Source: a bacterium SCSIO 12827 (lineage in GTDB: Bacteria > Pseudomonadota > Alphaproteobacteria > Rhodospirillales > Casp-alpha2). Taken from it: a DNA stretch of 64,000 nt. Location of the stretch: positions 1,922,001 through 1,986,000 of the forward strand of contig CP073746.1 of NCBI GenBank assembly GCA_024397995.1, written 5' to 3'. Below, in pieces: positions 19,270 through 28,195 of this stretch. Each line of letters begins with the position of its first letter. Position 1 is the first letter of the stretch. A model generated the notes under the pieces. That model was not told where the DNA came from and did no database searches. It saw only the letters and a program-made list of their open reading frames with translations. Made by a program: the position numbers and the translations under genes.

Positions 19270-19944
19270 GTGACCGATTCGCATCTTCCGCCGCCGTTGA
19301 CCCTGCCCAGGGCCGTCGTGTTCGACTGGGACAACACCCTTGTCGATACCTGGCCGATCATTCACGACGCATTGAACCATACCTTCCGTGCCTGGGGCCT
19401 GCGTGAATGGACGCTTGAGGAAACCCACGCCAAGGTCCGCAAGTCGCTCCGCGACAGCTTTCCCGGACTGTTCGGCGACGACTGGGAAAAGGCCGGCGAT
19501 GTGTTCTACGCACGCTATGGGGCGATCCACGCAGAAAAGTTGCAGCCGGCGGCGGGGGCGGCGGCACTCCTTCAAGGGCTGACTGATGCCGGTGTGTACC
19601 TTTGCGTGGTGTCCAACAAGAAAGGATCGTTTTTGCGTAAGGAGGCCCAGGCATTGGGCTGGACCGGTCATTTCGGCGCCCTGGTCGGGGCCATGGACGC
19701 ACCGCGCGACAAACCGGCCCGTGACCCCATCGACATGGCGCTGCATCCCGGCGGCATGACGGCCGGGGAGGGCATTTGGTTCGTCGGCGACGCCGATGTC
19801 GACATGGAATGCGCCCATGGAGCGGGCTGTTATCCAGTGCTGATCCGCCCCCAACCGCCCGGACTAGATGAATTTGTCGACTTTCCTCCAGCCCTGCATT
19901 TCAGCGACTGCGATAGTCTTTGCAAGTTCACTCAGACACTGTAA
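19270..19944 (+). CDS. HAD-family hydrolase (phosphoglycolate-phosphatase-like)
   Basis: A 224-residue protein with a GTG start at 19270, three bases behind trkA. The HAD motifs are clear: motif [14 protein letters not shown] (nucleophile Asp), motif [11 protein letters not shown], and motif [19 protein letters not shown]. The helical cap between motifs I and II fits subclass I, like phosphoglycolate phosphatases. The substrate cannot be read from the sequence. It may share the trkA transcript, and hfq begins 140 bases later behind its own probable promoter. Confidence 0.9.
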   Translation: MTDSHLPPPLTLPRAVVFDWDNTLVDTWPIIHDALNHTFRAWGLREWTLEETHAKVRKSLRDSFPGLFGDDWEKAGDVFYARYGAIHAEKLQPAAGAAALLQGLTDAGVYLCVVSNKKGSFLRKEAQALGWTGHFGALVGAMDAPRDKPARDPIDMALHPGGMTAGEGIWFVGDADVDMECAHGAGCYPVLIRPQPPGLDEFVDFPPALHFSDCDSLCKFTQTL

Positions 19945-19948
19945 GCTT

Positions 19949-19977
19949 TTGTACAAGGCTGGTTAGCCGTGTAGAAA
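19949..19977 (+). promoter_or_regulatory. Candidate sigma-70 promoter for hfq-hflX
   Basis: TTGTAC (19949-19954), a 17-base spacer and TAGAAA (19972-19977) lie about 108 bases before the hfq start. The spacer holds a small inverted repeat GGCT-ggtt-AGCC. Confidence 0.4.
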
Positions 19978-20084
19978 CAAAAGAGAAAACAACAACAGGG
20001 AGCCCGGAACAAAGTCGGACGCGGCGTTACGGCCAGCGCGCAGGAGCGAGGTGCGGCCGCAAAAAGACTTTGGGGTGGGGAGTG

Positions 20085-20339
20085 ATGTCGTCAGAAAAAT
20101 CACAAAACGTGCAGGACGTTTTTCTTAATCACATCAGGAAGAACAAAACTGCGGTCACGGTGTTTCTGGTCAACGGAGTCAAACTGCAGGGAATCGTCAC
20201 CTGGTTTGACAATTTTTCCGTTCTTCTGCGCCGGGATGGGCATACGCAGTTGGTGTATAAACACGCCATCTCGACGGTCATGCCGTCCGTTCCCGTTCAA
20301 TTGTTCGAACCGGATGCGGCCGAGTCCGCCGAGGGTTGA
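20085..20339 (+). CDS. hfq: RNA chaperone Hfq
   Basis: An 84-residue protein starting [31 protein letters not shown]. The frame is open upstream, but Hfq homology begins at the ATG at 20085, which follows a GGGGTGGGGAG purine tract. Sm1 ([25 protein letters not shown]) and Sm2 ([11 protein letters not shown]) motifs are intact. Hfq forms a hexameric ring that joins small RNAs to mRNAs. The TGA overlaps the TTG start of hflX, the widespread hfq-hflX pairing. Confidence 0.98.
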   Translation: MSSEKSQNVQDVFLNHIRKNKTAVTVFLVNGVKLQGIVTWFDNFSVLLRRDGHTQLVYKHAISTVMPSVPVQLFEPDAAESAEG

Positions 20340-21688
20340 GCGAACAAACGCCAGGTGATGTCACGTCCGCCGCCAAGGCGGCGGGCGCGGGCGCTTGCGC
20401 CGTCATCCATCCGAACATGTCCGCAGCCGGCGGAGCCGACAGCCGCAGTGCACGCGCCAACCTGGACGAGGCCATCGCGCTTGCCGGGGCCATCGACCTG
20501 GACGTCGTCCACGCCGAAACGTTCGAGTTGCCCCGGCCCCGGCCTTCGACCCTTCTGGGCAAGGGCACGGTGGAGCGCATCGGCGAGACCCTGCATGCCC
20601 TGCCGGACTGCGAGTTGGTTGTCGTCAACGCCAACCTGACGCCGGTTCAGCAACGCAATCTGGAAACCGCCTGGGAAGCCAAGGTCATCGACCGTACGGG
20701 TCTGATCCTGGAAATCTTCGGTGCCCGAGCACGGACCAAGGAAGGCCGCCTGCAGGTCGACCTGGCCGCGCTTAGCTATCAATTGGGGCGTCTGGTCCGC
20801 AGTTGGACCCACCTGGAACGCCAACGCGGCGGGGCGGGGTTCATGGGCGGTCCCGGTGAGCGGCAGATCGAACTGGACCGACGCATGATCCGCCAGCGCA
20901 TCGCGCGGCTGAAGCGCGAATTGGCGGAAGTGAAACGCACCCGGTCCCTGCAGCGCCGCGCACGCCAGCGGGTGCCTTATCCGGTGGTCGCCCTCGTGGG
21001 CTATACCAACGCCGGTAAATCGACCCTGTTCAACCGCCTGACCGGGGCCGACGTGGTCGCCCGCGACCAATTGTTCGCGACCCTGGACCCGACCATGCGC
21101 AAACTTGACCTGCCGGAAGGCGGGCCGGTCATCTTGTCCGATACGGTGGGCTTCATTTCCGACCTTCCGCACCAACTGGTCAATGCCTTCCACGCGACCT
21201 TGGAAGAGGTCGTGGAGGCCGACATGGTTCTGCATGTGCGCGACATCGCCGACCCGGACACGGAAATCCAACGCCGCGACGTGCTGGAGGTACTGGGCGG
21301 CCTCGGCCTTGGCGACGACACGGAAACGCCGATCACCGAGGCCTTCAACAAGATCGACCTTCTTGCGCCGGAAGCGCTCGCCGCCCTGGAGGAACGCATC
21401 GCCCGCCAGGACAACAACCCGCCGATCGCCATTTCCGCCGTGACAGGGCAGGGGTTGGATACCCTGATCCAGCGCATCCAGGACGCTCTTGGCGACAAGC
21501 TTGGAGAATTGGAACTGGACCTGGGCTTCGACGAGGGGGCGACCCTGGCCTGGATCTACGAACACGGCGAGGTTCTGGACCGGGCCGACGGTGAAGCCGG
21601 CATCCATCTGCGCGTCCGCATGGACCCGCGCAGCCAATCGCAGCTGCTGACCCGTATCGACAGCGCCCGCCAGAGCCGTCTACACTAG
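20336..21688 (+). CDS. hflX: Ribosome-associated GTPase HflX
   Basis: A 450-residue protein with a TTG start that overlaps the hfq stop. The N-terminal HflX domain (with [14 protein letters not shown] and [25 protein letters not shown]) is followed by the G domain: G1 [13 protein letters not shown]3 [10 protein letters not shown] and G4 NKID. The C-terminal region is shorter. HflX binds the 50S ribosome and rescues or splits stalled ribosomes under stress. The first 30 residues ([22 protein letters not shown]) are low in conservation, so a slightly later start is possible. Confidence 0.96.
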   Translation: MSEQTPGDVTSAAKAAGAGACAVIHPNMSAAGGADSRSARANLDEAIALAGAIDLDVVHAETFELPRPRPSTLLGKGTVERIGETLHALPDCELVVVNANLTPVQQRNLETAWEAKVIDRTGLILEIFGARARTKEGRLQVDLAALSYQLGRLVRSWTHLERQRGGAGFMGGPGERQIELDRRMIRQRIARLKRELAEVKRTRSLQRRARQRVPYPVVALVGYTNAGKSTLFNRLTGADVVARDQLFATLDPTMRKLDLPEGGPVILSDTVGFISDLPHQLVNAFHATLEEVVEADMVLHVRDIADPDTEIQRRDVLEVLGGLGLGDDTETPITEAFNKIDLLAPEALAALEERIARQDNNPPIAISAVTGQGLDTLIQRIQDALGDKLGELELDLGFDEGATLAWIYEHGEVLDRADGEAGIHLRVRMDPRSQSQLLTRIDSARQSRLH

Positions 21689-21802
21689 CCTGCAAGGGTT
21701 CCAGGGGCGGATTCCCTACACCGGTTGGTAACCATTTCCCATTAAACCGGGGACATCGCATTCCGGCGACAGCAGACATCCGGTACGGACGGAAGGGCAC
21801 CC

Positions 21803-22072
21803 ATGGCGACAAACCGCAGCCAAAATAAATGGCGTTCCAAGAACAAGTTGGTCAAGCGCCAACTGAACGTCATGGCGAAAAGCCATGTGCACGACCATCT
21901 ACAGCGTCTGGCCGACGATTTCCGCCTGCGCGGTAAGGGCGAAGCGGTATCCTTCGCCACCTTCATCACCCGCGCCCTGATGCAGCGTGCCGATTACAGC
22001 GACGATGTCGCGCAAATGCTGGAAGACCTTGCAGAAGCCTTCCACCGCGATCGCGACATTCATTCCAACTGA
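21803..22072 (+). CDS. Small conserved basic protein of unknown function
   Basis: An 89-residue protein with a GGAAGGG ribosome-binding site before the ATG. The N-terminal half is basic (MATNRSQNKWRSKNKLVKRQLNVMAKSHVHDHLQRLADDFRLRGKGEAV) and the C-terminal half forms an acidic helix (YSDDVAQMLEDLAEAFHRDRD). The organisation suggests a small nucleic-acid- or ribosome-associated protein, but I do not recognise the family. It lies between hflX and the inositol-phosphatase-family gene, whose most likely start is 38 bases past this stop. Confidence 0.7.
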   Translation: MATNRSQNKWRSKNKLVKRQLNVMAKSHVHDHLQRLADDFRLRGKGEAVSFATFITRALMQRADYSDDVAQMLEDLAEAFHRDRDIHSN

Positions 22073-22109
22073 TCTGCCCTTACAAGGCAGCGTCCGGATT
22101 ACCAAACCC

Positions 22110-22931
22110 GTGCCCAATGCCTTCGACATCGATCCCGACCGCGTCGCCGCCATTCTGCGCGAAACGGCGGAGACGGAAATTCTGCCGCGCTTCCGCACTC
22201 TGGCAAGCCACGAGATTTCGGAAAAGAACCCGGGCGATCTGGTGACCGTCGCCGACCAGGCCTCGGAAGCCATGCTGACCCGCCGTCTCGCGGATTTGAT
22301 CCCGGGGGCCTTGATCGTCGGCGAGGAAGCCCATGAAGTCAGCCCGGAGGCCCTGGGCGAGATCAATGACGCCCCCTGGGCCTGGATCATCGACCCCCTG
22401 GACGGCACCCATAATTTCGCCCACGGCACGCCGCGCTTCGCGATGATCCTGGCCCTCGCCCGGCGCGGCGAGACCGCCATGGGCTGGATCCTAGACCCCA
22501 TGGACGACCATCTGGCCTTTGCGGAGGCGGGGGCCGGTGCCGCCATCGACGGCACCCCCCTGCGCCTGGGAGATGCCGGCCCGGTCGCCGCCATGACCGG
22601 ATCTCTCGGCAACAAGTTCGCGGACCGTCTGCGTGCCCGCGCCGGAACACCCGGGGCCTCGGCAATCCCCAAGGCGTTTTTGCGCTATCGCTGCGTCGGC
22701 CTGGAATACATGGATCTGGCGCGGGGGAAGCTTGATTTCGCGCGCTATGCCGGAAAACTGATGCCCTGGGACCATGCGGCGGGGGTGCTGCTGCATGGCG
22801 AAGCCGGCGGCAAGGCGGCCATGACCGGCGACGGGCGGTCCTATGCCCCCGGCATGGCGCGGCCCGGCGACGCGTTGCTGCTGGCCCCCGACACGCCGGC
22901 TTGGACAGCGCTCGACCGCCTAATGTCCTAA
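22110..22931 (+). CDS. Inositol monophosphatase family protein
   Basis: About 273 residues if it begins at the GTG at 22110. The frame is open to 21987, but that part overlaps the preceding gene, so the later start is preferred. Metal-binding motifs of the family are present: GEEAHE (motif with Glu), IDPLDGTHNFAHG (Asp-Pro-Leu-Asp-Gly-Thr) and MPWDHAAGVLL near the C-terminus. It should be a Mg-dependent phosphatase acting on inositol phosphate or a similar sugar phosphate such as histidinol phosphate. The real substrate is not evident. Confidence 0.88.
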   Translation: MPNAFDIDPDRVAAILRETAETEILPRFRTLASHEISEKNPGDLVTVADQASEAMLTRRLADLIPGALIVGEEAHEVSPEALGEINDAPWAWIIDPLDGTHNFAHGTPRFAMILALARRGETAMGWILDPMDDHLAFAEAGAGAAIDGTPLRLGDAGPVAAMTGSLGNKFADRLRARAGTPGASAIPKAFLRYRCVGLEYMDLARGKLDFARYAGKLMPWDHAAGVLLHGEAGGKAAMTGDGRSYAPGMARPGDALLLAPDTPAWTALDRLMS

Positions 22932-23016
22932 GACATATCCCGCCTTGCCCCGACGCGTTGGGGGCGCTACCAAACGGGACGGCATTTACATCTGGAACGA
23001 TTTCAAAGGAGGCGGC

Positions 23017-23886
23017 ATGGCACGCTGCGCATTCATCGGCCTGGGCGTCATGGGCTATCCCATGGCCGGGCATCTGGCGAAAAACGGCCATCAGGTCACC
23101 GTCTATAACCGCACCACGGCCAAGGCCGAGAAATGGGCGGCCGACCACGGCGGCGCGTTCGGCAAGACACCCGCGGAAGCCGCCAAAGGGGCGGAATTCG
23201 TGTTTTCCTGCGTCGGCAATGACGACGACCTGCGCGCCGTCACGTTTGGCGACGACGGCATGCTGGCGGGCATGGCGGACGGCACGATTCTGGTCGACCA
23301 CACCACCGCATCGGCTGCCGTGGCCCGCGAGATCGCGGCCAAGGCAGCGGAAATGGGGATCGGCTTCATCGACGGCCCCGTATCCGGCGGCCAGGCGGGG
23401 GCCGAGAACGGCGTGCTGACCGTCATGTGCGGCGGCGAGGACGGGGATTTCGCCCGCGCCGAGCCTGTGATCCAGGCCTATGCCCGCGCGGTCACCCTGC
23501 TGGGGCCCGTGGGCTCGGGCCAGCTCTGCAAAATGGTCAACCAGATCTGCATCGCCGGTCTGCTTCAGGGCTTGTCTGAAGGGCTCGACTTCGGCATGCG
23601 CGCCGGGCTCGACGTCAAGCAGGTGCTCGACGTGATTTCCAAAGGTGCGGCGCAAAGCTGGCAGATGGAAAACCGCGGCAAGACCATGGTCGACGACGAA
23701 TTCGAATTCGGCTTCGCCGTCGACTGGATGCGCAAGGACCTTGGGATTTGCTTCGCCGAGGCAGAGAGCAACGGCGCCGAACTGGCGGTCACCCGCGTCG
23801 TCGACGGCTATTACAAGGACGTCCAGGACATGGGCGGGGCACGCTGGGACACCTCGTCGCTGATCCGCAGGTTGCGCCGCAAATAG
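23017..23886 (+). CDS. 3-hydroxyisobutyrate dehydrogenase-family oxidoreductase
   Basis: A 289-residue protein starting at the ATG at 23017 behind a strong AAAGGAGG ribosome-binding site. The N-terminal Rossmann motif is FIGLGVMGYPMAGHLAKNGHQVTVYNRT. The substrate-binding motif FIDGPVSGGQAGAENGVLTVMCGG and the catalytic Lys in GSGQLCKMVNQ are both visible. The family oxidises or reduces beta-hydroxyacids with NAD(P); 3-hydroxyisobutyrate, tartronate semialdehyde or 6-phosphogluconate-like substrates are all possible. No pathway partner is adjacent. Confidence 0.93.
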   Translation: MARCAFIGLGVMGYPMAGHLAKNGHQVTVYNRTTAKAEKWAADHGGAFGKTPAEAAKGAEFVFSCVGNDDDLRAVTFGDDGMLAGMADGTILVDHTTASAAVAREIAAKAAEMGIGFIDGPVSGGQAGAENGVLTVMCGGEDGDFARAEPVIQAYARAVTLLGPVGSGQLCKMVNQICIAGLLQGLSEGLDFGMRAGLDVKQVLDVISKGAAQSWQMENRGKTMVDDEFEFGFAVDWMRKDLGICFAEAESNGAELAVTRVVDGYYKDVQDMGGARWDTSSLIRRLRRK

Positions 23887-23914
23887 GGCACAGCCTTCGG
23901 GAAAGGGGGCGGCC

Positions 23915-24283
23915 ATGACGTATGACGAGTTCAACGCCTTCTGCAGAACACTGCCGGCCGCGACCCATGTCGTGCAATGGGGCGGATCGGACGTGTGGAA
24001 GGTCGGCGGCAAGGTATTCGCCATCGGCGGTTGGAACGCGGGCGATCTCGCTGGTATCACCTTCAAGGTCTCGGAATTCGCCTATGACGTTCTGCGCGAT
24101 ATGCCGGGCCTTCGCCCGGCCCCGTATCTGGCGTCACGTGGCATGAAATGGATCCAGCATTATGCCGAACCGGGATTGAGTGACGGCGACCTCAAGGACC
24201 ATCTTGCGGAATCGCACCGCCTCGTCTCCTTAGGATTGACCAAGACGCTGCAACGGGACTTGGGGCTGAACCAGGACAGCTGA
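23915..24283 (+). CDS. MmcQ/YjbR family protein
   Basis: A 122-residue protein. The opening MTYDEFNAFCRTLPAATHVVQWGGSDVWKVGGKVFAIGG and the closing SHRLVSLGLTKTLQRDLGL fit the MmcQ/YjbR family (CyaY-like fold), whose members may bind DNA, although no function is established. The gene lies 28 bases after the dehydrogenase on the same strand, and a REP-like double hairpin follows. Confidence 0.87.
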   Translation: MTYDEFNAFCRTLPAATHVVQWGGSDVWKVGGKVFAIGGWNAGDLAGITFKVSEFAYDVLRDMPGLRPAPYLASRGMKWIQHYAEPGLSDGDLKDHLAESHRLVSLGLTKTLQRDLGLNQDS

Positions 24284-24336
24284 GCGTTCGCGCGGGTGTT
24301 GGGCATAAACAGGGTGGCTCCGCCCCCCCAGACGTC

Positions 24337-24404
24337 ACCCCCGGGCTTGACCCGGGGGTCCATTGATCGGGGTAGGCGTGGATGCCCGTGTCGAGCACGG
24401 GCAT
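24337..24404. repeat. Paired REP-like palindromes
   Basis: Two nine-pair stems, each with a five-base loop: ACCCCCGGG/CCCGGGGGT (24337-24345 and 24351-24359, loop CTTGA) and ATGCCCGTG/CACGGGCAT (24382-24390 and 24396-24404, loop TCGAG). They sit between two convergent genes. Similar palindromes in non-coding DNA are common in alphaproteobacteria. They may also stop transcription from both sides. Confidence 0.75.
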
Positions 24405-24422
24405 GACGGCAAATAACACGCC

Positions 24423-25040
24423 CTAACGCAGGCTGATCTGCATCTGCGGCGTGGCGCGGTAGATGTTGGGGATGCGGTAGATATAGACCTTGGTGCGCGG
24501 GCCACGGGCGGGGAAGTCCTTTACCTCGTCGGCGTTATGGCTGATCACCTTGGTATCGGTGATGACACGCAGTTCACCCGACGTATTCAGGCCCGATTGG
24601 ACGATCTGGTCTTTCTGGCTTTTTCCCAAGGACCGGCCCAGCATGTTTACGATGCGGGTTTCCTTGTTGTAGGCGATGCCGAAGATATGCTCGTTTCGGC
24701 GCAGGAAGGTAACCGACTTGGCCTGCAGCAGGTCGCCCTCGCGATGCCAGTGGATCTTGAAATAACCCTGCTTGATGTAGCTGAAATCGGATGCGTCCGG
24801 GTCGCGCTCGATATCCGCCTTCAGCTTCTTGACCTCATCGACTTCCTGCGCCCCCTGGACCTTGCCGTCCTTGAGCGCACCGTATAGCCGCGTATCGACC
24901 ATGTAGCCGGAGAACGTGAGCTTGTAATAGCCGCGCCGATCCAACTCGATCTCGGCGTCGAAGCGCGCCGGCAGATAGCAGCCGGAAAGCGCGACCGCGG
25001 CGACAAGGAGGATCAGCAGGGGACGAAGACAGCGGCGCAT
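24423..25040 (-). CDS. Lipoprotein of unknown function
   Basis: A 205-residue protein with a lipoprotein signal: MRRCLRPLLILLVAAVALSGC, lipobox LSGC with the modified Cys at residue 21. The mature part (ELDRRGYYKLTFSGYMVDTRLYGALKDGK, then a charged KKLKADIERDPDASDFSYIKQGYFKIHWHREGDLLQAKSVTFLRR region) is beta-rich and ends IYRATPQMQISLR. It is probably anchored in the inner leaflet of the outer membrane or in the inner membrane. I do not recognise a named family. It is separated by 77 bases from mazG, which is upstream on the same strand. Confidence 0.8.
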   Translation of the reverse strand: MRRCLRPLLILLVAAVALSGCYLPARFDAEIELDRRGYYKLTFSGYMVDTRLYGALKDGKVQGAQEVDEVKKLKADIERDPDASDFSYIKQGYFKIHWHREGDLLQAKSVTFLRRNEHIFGIAYNKETRIVNMLGRSLGKSQKDQIVQSGLNTSGELRVITDTKVISHNADEVKDFPARGPRTKVYIYRIPNIYRATPQMQISLR

Positions 25041-25117
25041 GCGGAAACTCGGGTTCTCAAGCGGTTTAAGTCCTTCAACCTTCTAGCCTATTGCGGCCGT
25101 CCGGTCAGCGGTTTTGA

Positions 25118-25978
25118 TTATCGGGCGGATGTGTCGTGCGCCTTTTCGGCCTGCCAGGCGGCTTCCATCTCATCAAGGCTGGCATCCGCCGGGTTGCGGC
25201 CGTCGGCGCGCAGGCGCTTTTCCATGCGACGGAAGCGGTCTTCGAACTTGTGATTGCCCTGGCGCAAGGCCGTTTCCGGATCGATCTTCAGATGGCGGGC
25301 CAAATTGGCGACGGCGAACAGCAGGTCGCCCATTTCCTCCTCGACCCGCGCCGGTGAGCCTCCGGCGGCCATCTCGGCCCGCAGTTCGGCCAGTTCTTCC
25401 TCGATCTTGGCGATCACCGGCTCGGCCTCGGGCCAGTCGAAGCCGATGCGGGCTGCGCGTTTCTGAAGCTTTTCCGCCCGGGTGAGAGCGGGAAGGGGGA
25501 TCGCCACGCCGTCCAGCGCACTGGCGTCTTCCGCCGGTGTCTCGCCCTTTTCCGCCCGCTCCCGGGCTTTCAGGTCTTCCCAATGAACGGTCTGAGCCTC
25601 GGCCGAATTGATTTCCGTATCGCCGAACACATGGGGATGGCGGCGGATCATCTTGTCGGCGATGGCGCGGGCCACGTCGTCATAATCGAAATGCCCCGCT
25701 TCCTCGGCCATGCGGGCGTGAAAGAAGACCTGAAGCAGCAGGTCGCCCAGCTCGTCCCGCAATCCCGCCATGTCGCCCCGCTGGATGGCGTCGGCAACCT
25801 CGTAGGCTTCCTCGATGGTATAGGGGGCGATGGTCGCGAAGGTCTGTTCCACGTCCCAGGGGCAGCCGCCGTCGGGATCGCGCAGCTTGGCCATCACGGC
25901 ACGCAGGCGCTCGGTCGGGATTTGAGAAACGTCGTCCTTTGGCAAAGGGGGGGGAACCCTCCGATCCGGGGCGTTCAT
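25118..25978 (-). CDS. mazG: Nucleoside triphosphate pyrophosphohydrolase MazG
   Basis: A 286-residue protein starting at the ATG at 25978 (MNAPDRRVPPPLP). The frame extends a further 46 codons upstream but those overlap the next gene and are not conserved. Two MazG domains are seen: the first with CPWDVEQTFATIAPYTIEEAYEVADAIQ and ELGDLLLQVFFHARMAEE, the second with EEELAELRAEMAAG and EEMGDLLFAVANLARHL. The acidic EExxD pairs bind Mg. It hydrolyses NTPs to NMP and pyrophosphate for nucleotide pool cleaning. Confidence 0.95.
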   Translation of the reverse strand: MNAPDRRVPPPLPKDDVSQIPTERLRAVMAKLRDPDGGCPWDVEQTFATIAPYTIEEAYEVADAIQRGDMAGLRDELGDLLLQVFFHARMAEEAGHFDYDDVARAIADKMIRRHPHVFGDTEINSAEAQTVHWEDLKARERAEKGETPAEDASALDGVAIPLPALTRAEKLQKRAARIGFDWPEAEPVIAKIEEELAELRAEMAAGGSPARVEEEMGDLLFAVANLARHLKIDPETALRQGNHKFEDRFRRMEKRLRADGRNPADASLDEMEAAWQAEKAHDTSAR

Positions 25979-26021
25979 GAACGGCCGAAGGTAGCCGACC
26001 GAGCCACCCGCCGCCAAGAGT

Positions 26022-28187
26022 TCAGGACGCGCCGGCCCCCGTTTCAAGGAACCTTCGGAACACGTTCTCCAGAATCCTCGATAAATTGTTGTCGAAATCA
26101 TTGACCGGCAACGCACCGCAGAAGGTTATCGAGCCCGAGGAAAACACGGCACCGCCGCCGAGAACCTCGAAATACACCATATCGGCCCTGATCAACTCGT
26201 CCGCCGGGGCATGGGCCCAGGTCTTTACATGGGTCAGCCATTCTTCGGGAGGAAGCTGGAAACTGGCCGGGTGGTCTTCGGATGTCGCCAAGACATGCAC
26301 GTTCGGCGGGGTCCCGAGCCGGCTGTCGACGCGGTCCAGCTCATAGCCCGCAGCCCCGCCGCCGCAAAGCCCGAAGTCGCCGATCACCTGATCCTCGACG
26401 CCATCAAAGATCCAGGCCACGTCCGGGTGATCGGCACCTTCTTGCCGACGGTAATGGGTACCCTCGAAATCCCCCTGCGTGGTATAGCCGACACCGACCA
26501 GTTGCTGCGGCGGTCGGGCATTGCGCCGCCAGGTACCGCCGTATTCACGGTTGAAGGCGTGGTAATACTCACCCGGCTCGGACGCCCAGGCGCGCAACCC
26601 GCCTTCGGCCCGGCGAACTTCGATCAATCCGTCCATTTCCGGATGCAGGGCGACCCGCCAGTAAAACCCGTTGCCGCCCAGATACGCCAGCTTTCCCCCG
26701 CGATCGCGGTAGTCCCTGAACGCATTCAAGGTCTGGGTCGTGTGGTATTCGGGGTGGCTACAAGTCGATACGGCCGGATAACCGGCGACCAACTCAACCC
26801 CTTCGTGATGCAGTTCCCAATCGGTCACGATATCGAACGGGATATCCTTGGCATCCAGCCAAGCGAAAAGGTGCGTGTCGGCCGGAAAGTGCCGCAGACC
26901 CGAGCCCGAGGCCTTGTTGCCGAACGCGTGATAGCCCGGCCGAAGGTTGAAGATTGGTCGATGCCAGGTGGTATGGCCAATCCCGGAACCGTCGGTATGG
27001 TCGTTGTAGGTCGACAGCCCGAATTGCGGATGTTCCGCCGCGTTATAGGGATAGGATCCCCATTCCGCCGCCCGTGCCTTCCATTCCGGCCCGAATTCAG
27101 CCCGCGCCTGGTTGGCGTAAATGACATAGGTAAATGTCGGGACGACGACGCATAGATCGGCGGTCCGTGTCCCTTTCGCCGGGCATACGAACAGCGGGAT
27201 CATGTCCCAATGAGCGCCCTGGGTCAGCTTTACCGCATAGACGCCGCTGCGCAGGTCTGTCGGGATCTTGAATTCGAAATCGGTCTGCCATCCCGCGTCG
27301 GCGATATCGTCGTCGTGAAAATGAATGGCGCCGTACTGATCCGGCGCATGATGCCAGCACATCTGCGAGGCATCCCAATTTGACCCGGTCATCGCCCGCA
27401 CCGGCGCGCCGACCAAAGCGCCGTCGCCGGCCAGGGGGCCGACGCCGGAGACGGTCAAGGACGCCATATCGCGGCTGAAATCCCAGGCAGCCAATGGGGT
27501 CTCGGCGCCGTCCGACAGGATTGCCGGGGCTTCGATCTTGCCGTTGAAATGCGACGCGCTGTCCGTTCCCGTCACCGCCGCAATGATCACCGAGCGCGCG
27601 TGCGCTACTGCGGCAGCGGCTGCCGCATCGGCGGGAAGGGTGGTTTCCGCGTCCCCCGTATCATCGACGACGCCCGCTCCGTGAACCGGCGCCTGCGTGA
27701 CGCGCAACGCCCCCGCGTCCAGATTGATGACCGCCTGCACCTGATACCACGTGCGGGGAAGAAGCGCCTTGCCGACCGCGACGTCAACCCCGCCCACCGT
27801 CAGCACCGCGCCGTCCGGCCCGATGGACAGCCCCGCCATGACGTTGCCGCTGCCATCAATGAGGGACATGACCCCTTGTCGGCCCTTGTCCGGCGTGGTC
27901 GGCCAGATCGTCGCTCTTAGGATGAACCGCGAGGGAAGGGGGCCGCGCAACGCGGCAGTCATGTGCGATCCCAGGTGGGCGCGCTGCGGACGCGCCGGAT
28001 ACTCGCCTTCGAAGGCGGCCTCGACGGGCACCGTGCGAACCCCCGGCCCGGCCGGGTTGGGGTCGCCGGAAATCACCCGGACCAGTTCCGCGCGATAGCT
28101 TCCCCCCAATTCCGAGGAAACCTTGATCGCCACTTTTTCGCCGGGCCGGCCGGACAGTTTGTCCGCATAGCCAATCAATGGAATCAT
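26022..28187 (-). CDS. N,N-dimethylformamidase large-subunit-like protein
   Basis: A 721-residue protein. An N-terminal beta-sandwich of LamG/concanavalin type spans about residues 70-250, and the catalytic-like region begins near residue 285. Tyrosines in TFTYVIYANQA and STYNDHTDGSG and the acidic DWELHHEG correspond in order to the two-Tyr, one-carboxylate mononuclear iron site described for Paracoccus dimethylformamidase; this mapping is my inference. The family hydrolyses formamides or related C-N bonds. The small subunit found next to dimethylformamidase large subunits is not present here. The start lies eight bases past the stop of the aminotransferase, so both are likely in one operon. 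Confidence 0.82.
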   Translation of the reverse strand: MIPLIGYADKLSGRPGEKVAIKVSSELGGSYRAELVRVISGDPNPAGPGVRTVPVEAAFEGEYPARPQRAHLGSHMTAALRGPLPSRFILRATIWPTTPDKGRQGVMSLIDGSGNVMAGLSIGPDGAVLTVGGVDVAVGKALLPRTWYQVQAVINLDAGALRVTQAPVHGAGVVDDTGDAETTLPADAAAAAAVAHARSVIIAAVTGTDSASHFNGKIEAPAILSDGAETPLAAWDFSRDMASLTVSGVGPLAGDGALVGAPVRAMTGSNWDASQMCWHHAPDQYGAIHFHDDDIADAGWQTDFEFKIPTDLRSGVYAVKLTQGAHWDMIPLFVCPAKGTRTADLCVVVPTFTYVIYANQARAEFGPEWKARAAEWGSYPYNAAEHPQFGLSTYNDHTDGSGIGHTTWHRPIFNLRPGYHAFGNKASGSGLRHFPADTHLFAWLDAKDIPFDIVTDWELHHEGVELVAGYPAVSTCSHPEYHTTQTLNAFRDYRDRGGKLAYLGGNGFYWRVALHPEMDGLIEVRRAEGGLRAWASEPGEYYHAFNREYGGTWRRNARPPQQLVGVGYTTQGDFEGTHYRRQEGADHPDVAWIFDGVEDQVIGDFGLCGGGAAGYELDRVDSRLGTPPNVHVLATSEDHPASFQLPPEEWLTHVKTWAHAPADELIRADMVYFEVLGGGAVFSSGSITFCGALPVNDFDNNLSRILENVFRRFLETGAGAS

Positions 28188-28195
28188 GGCAGTGC

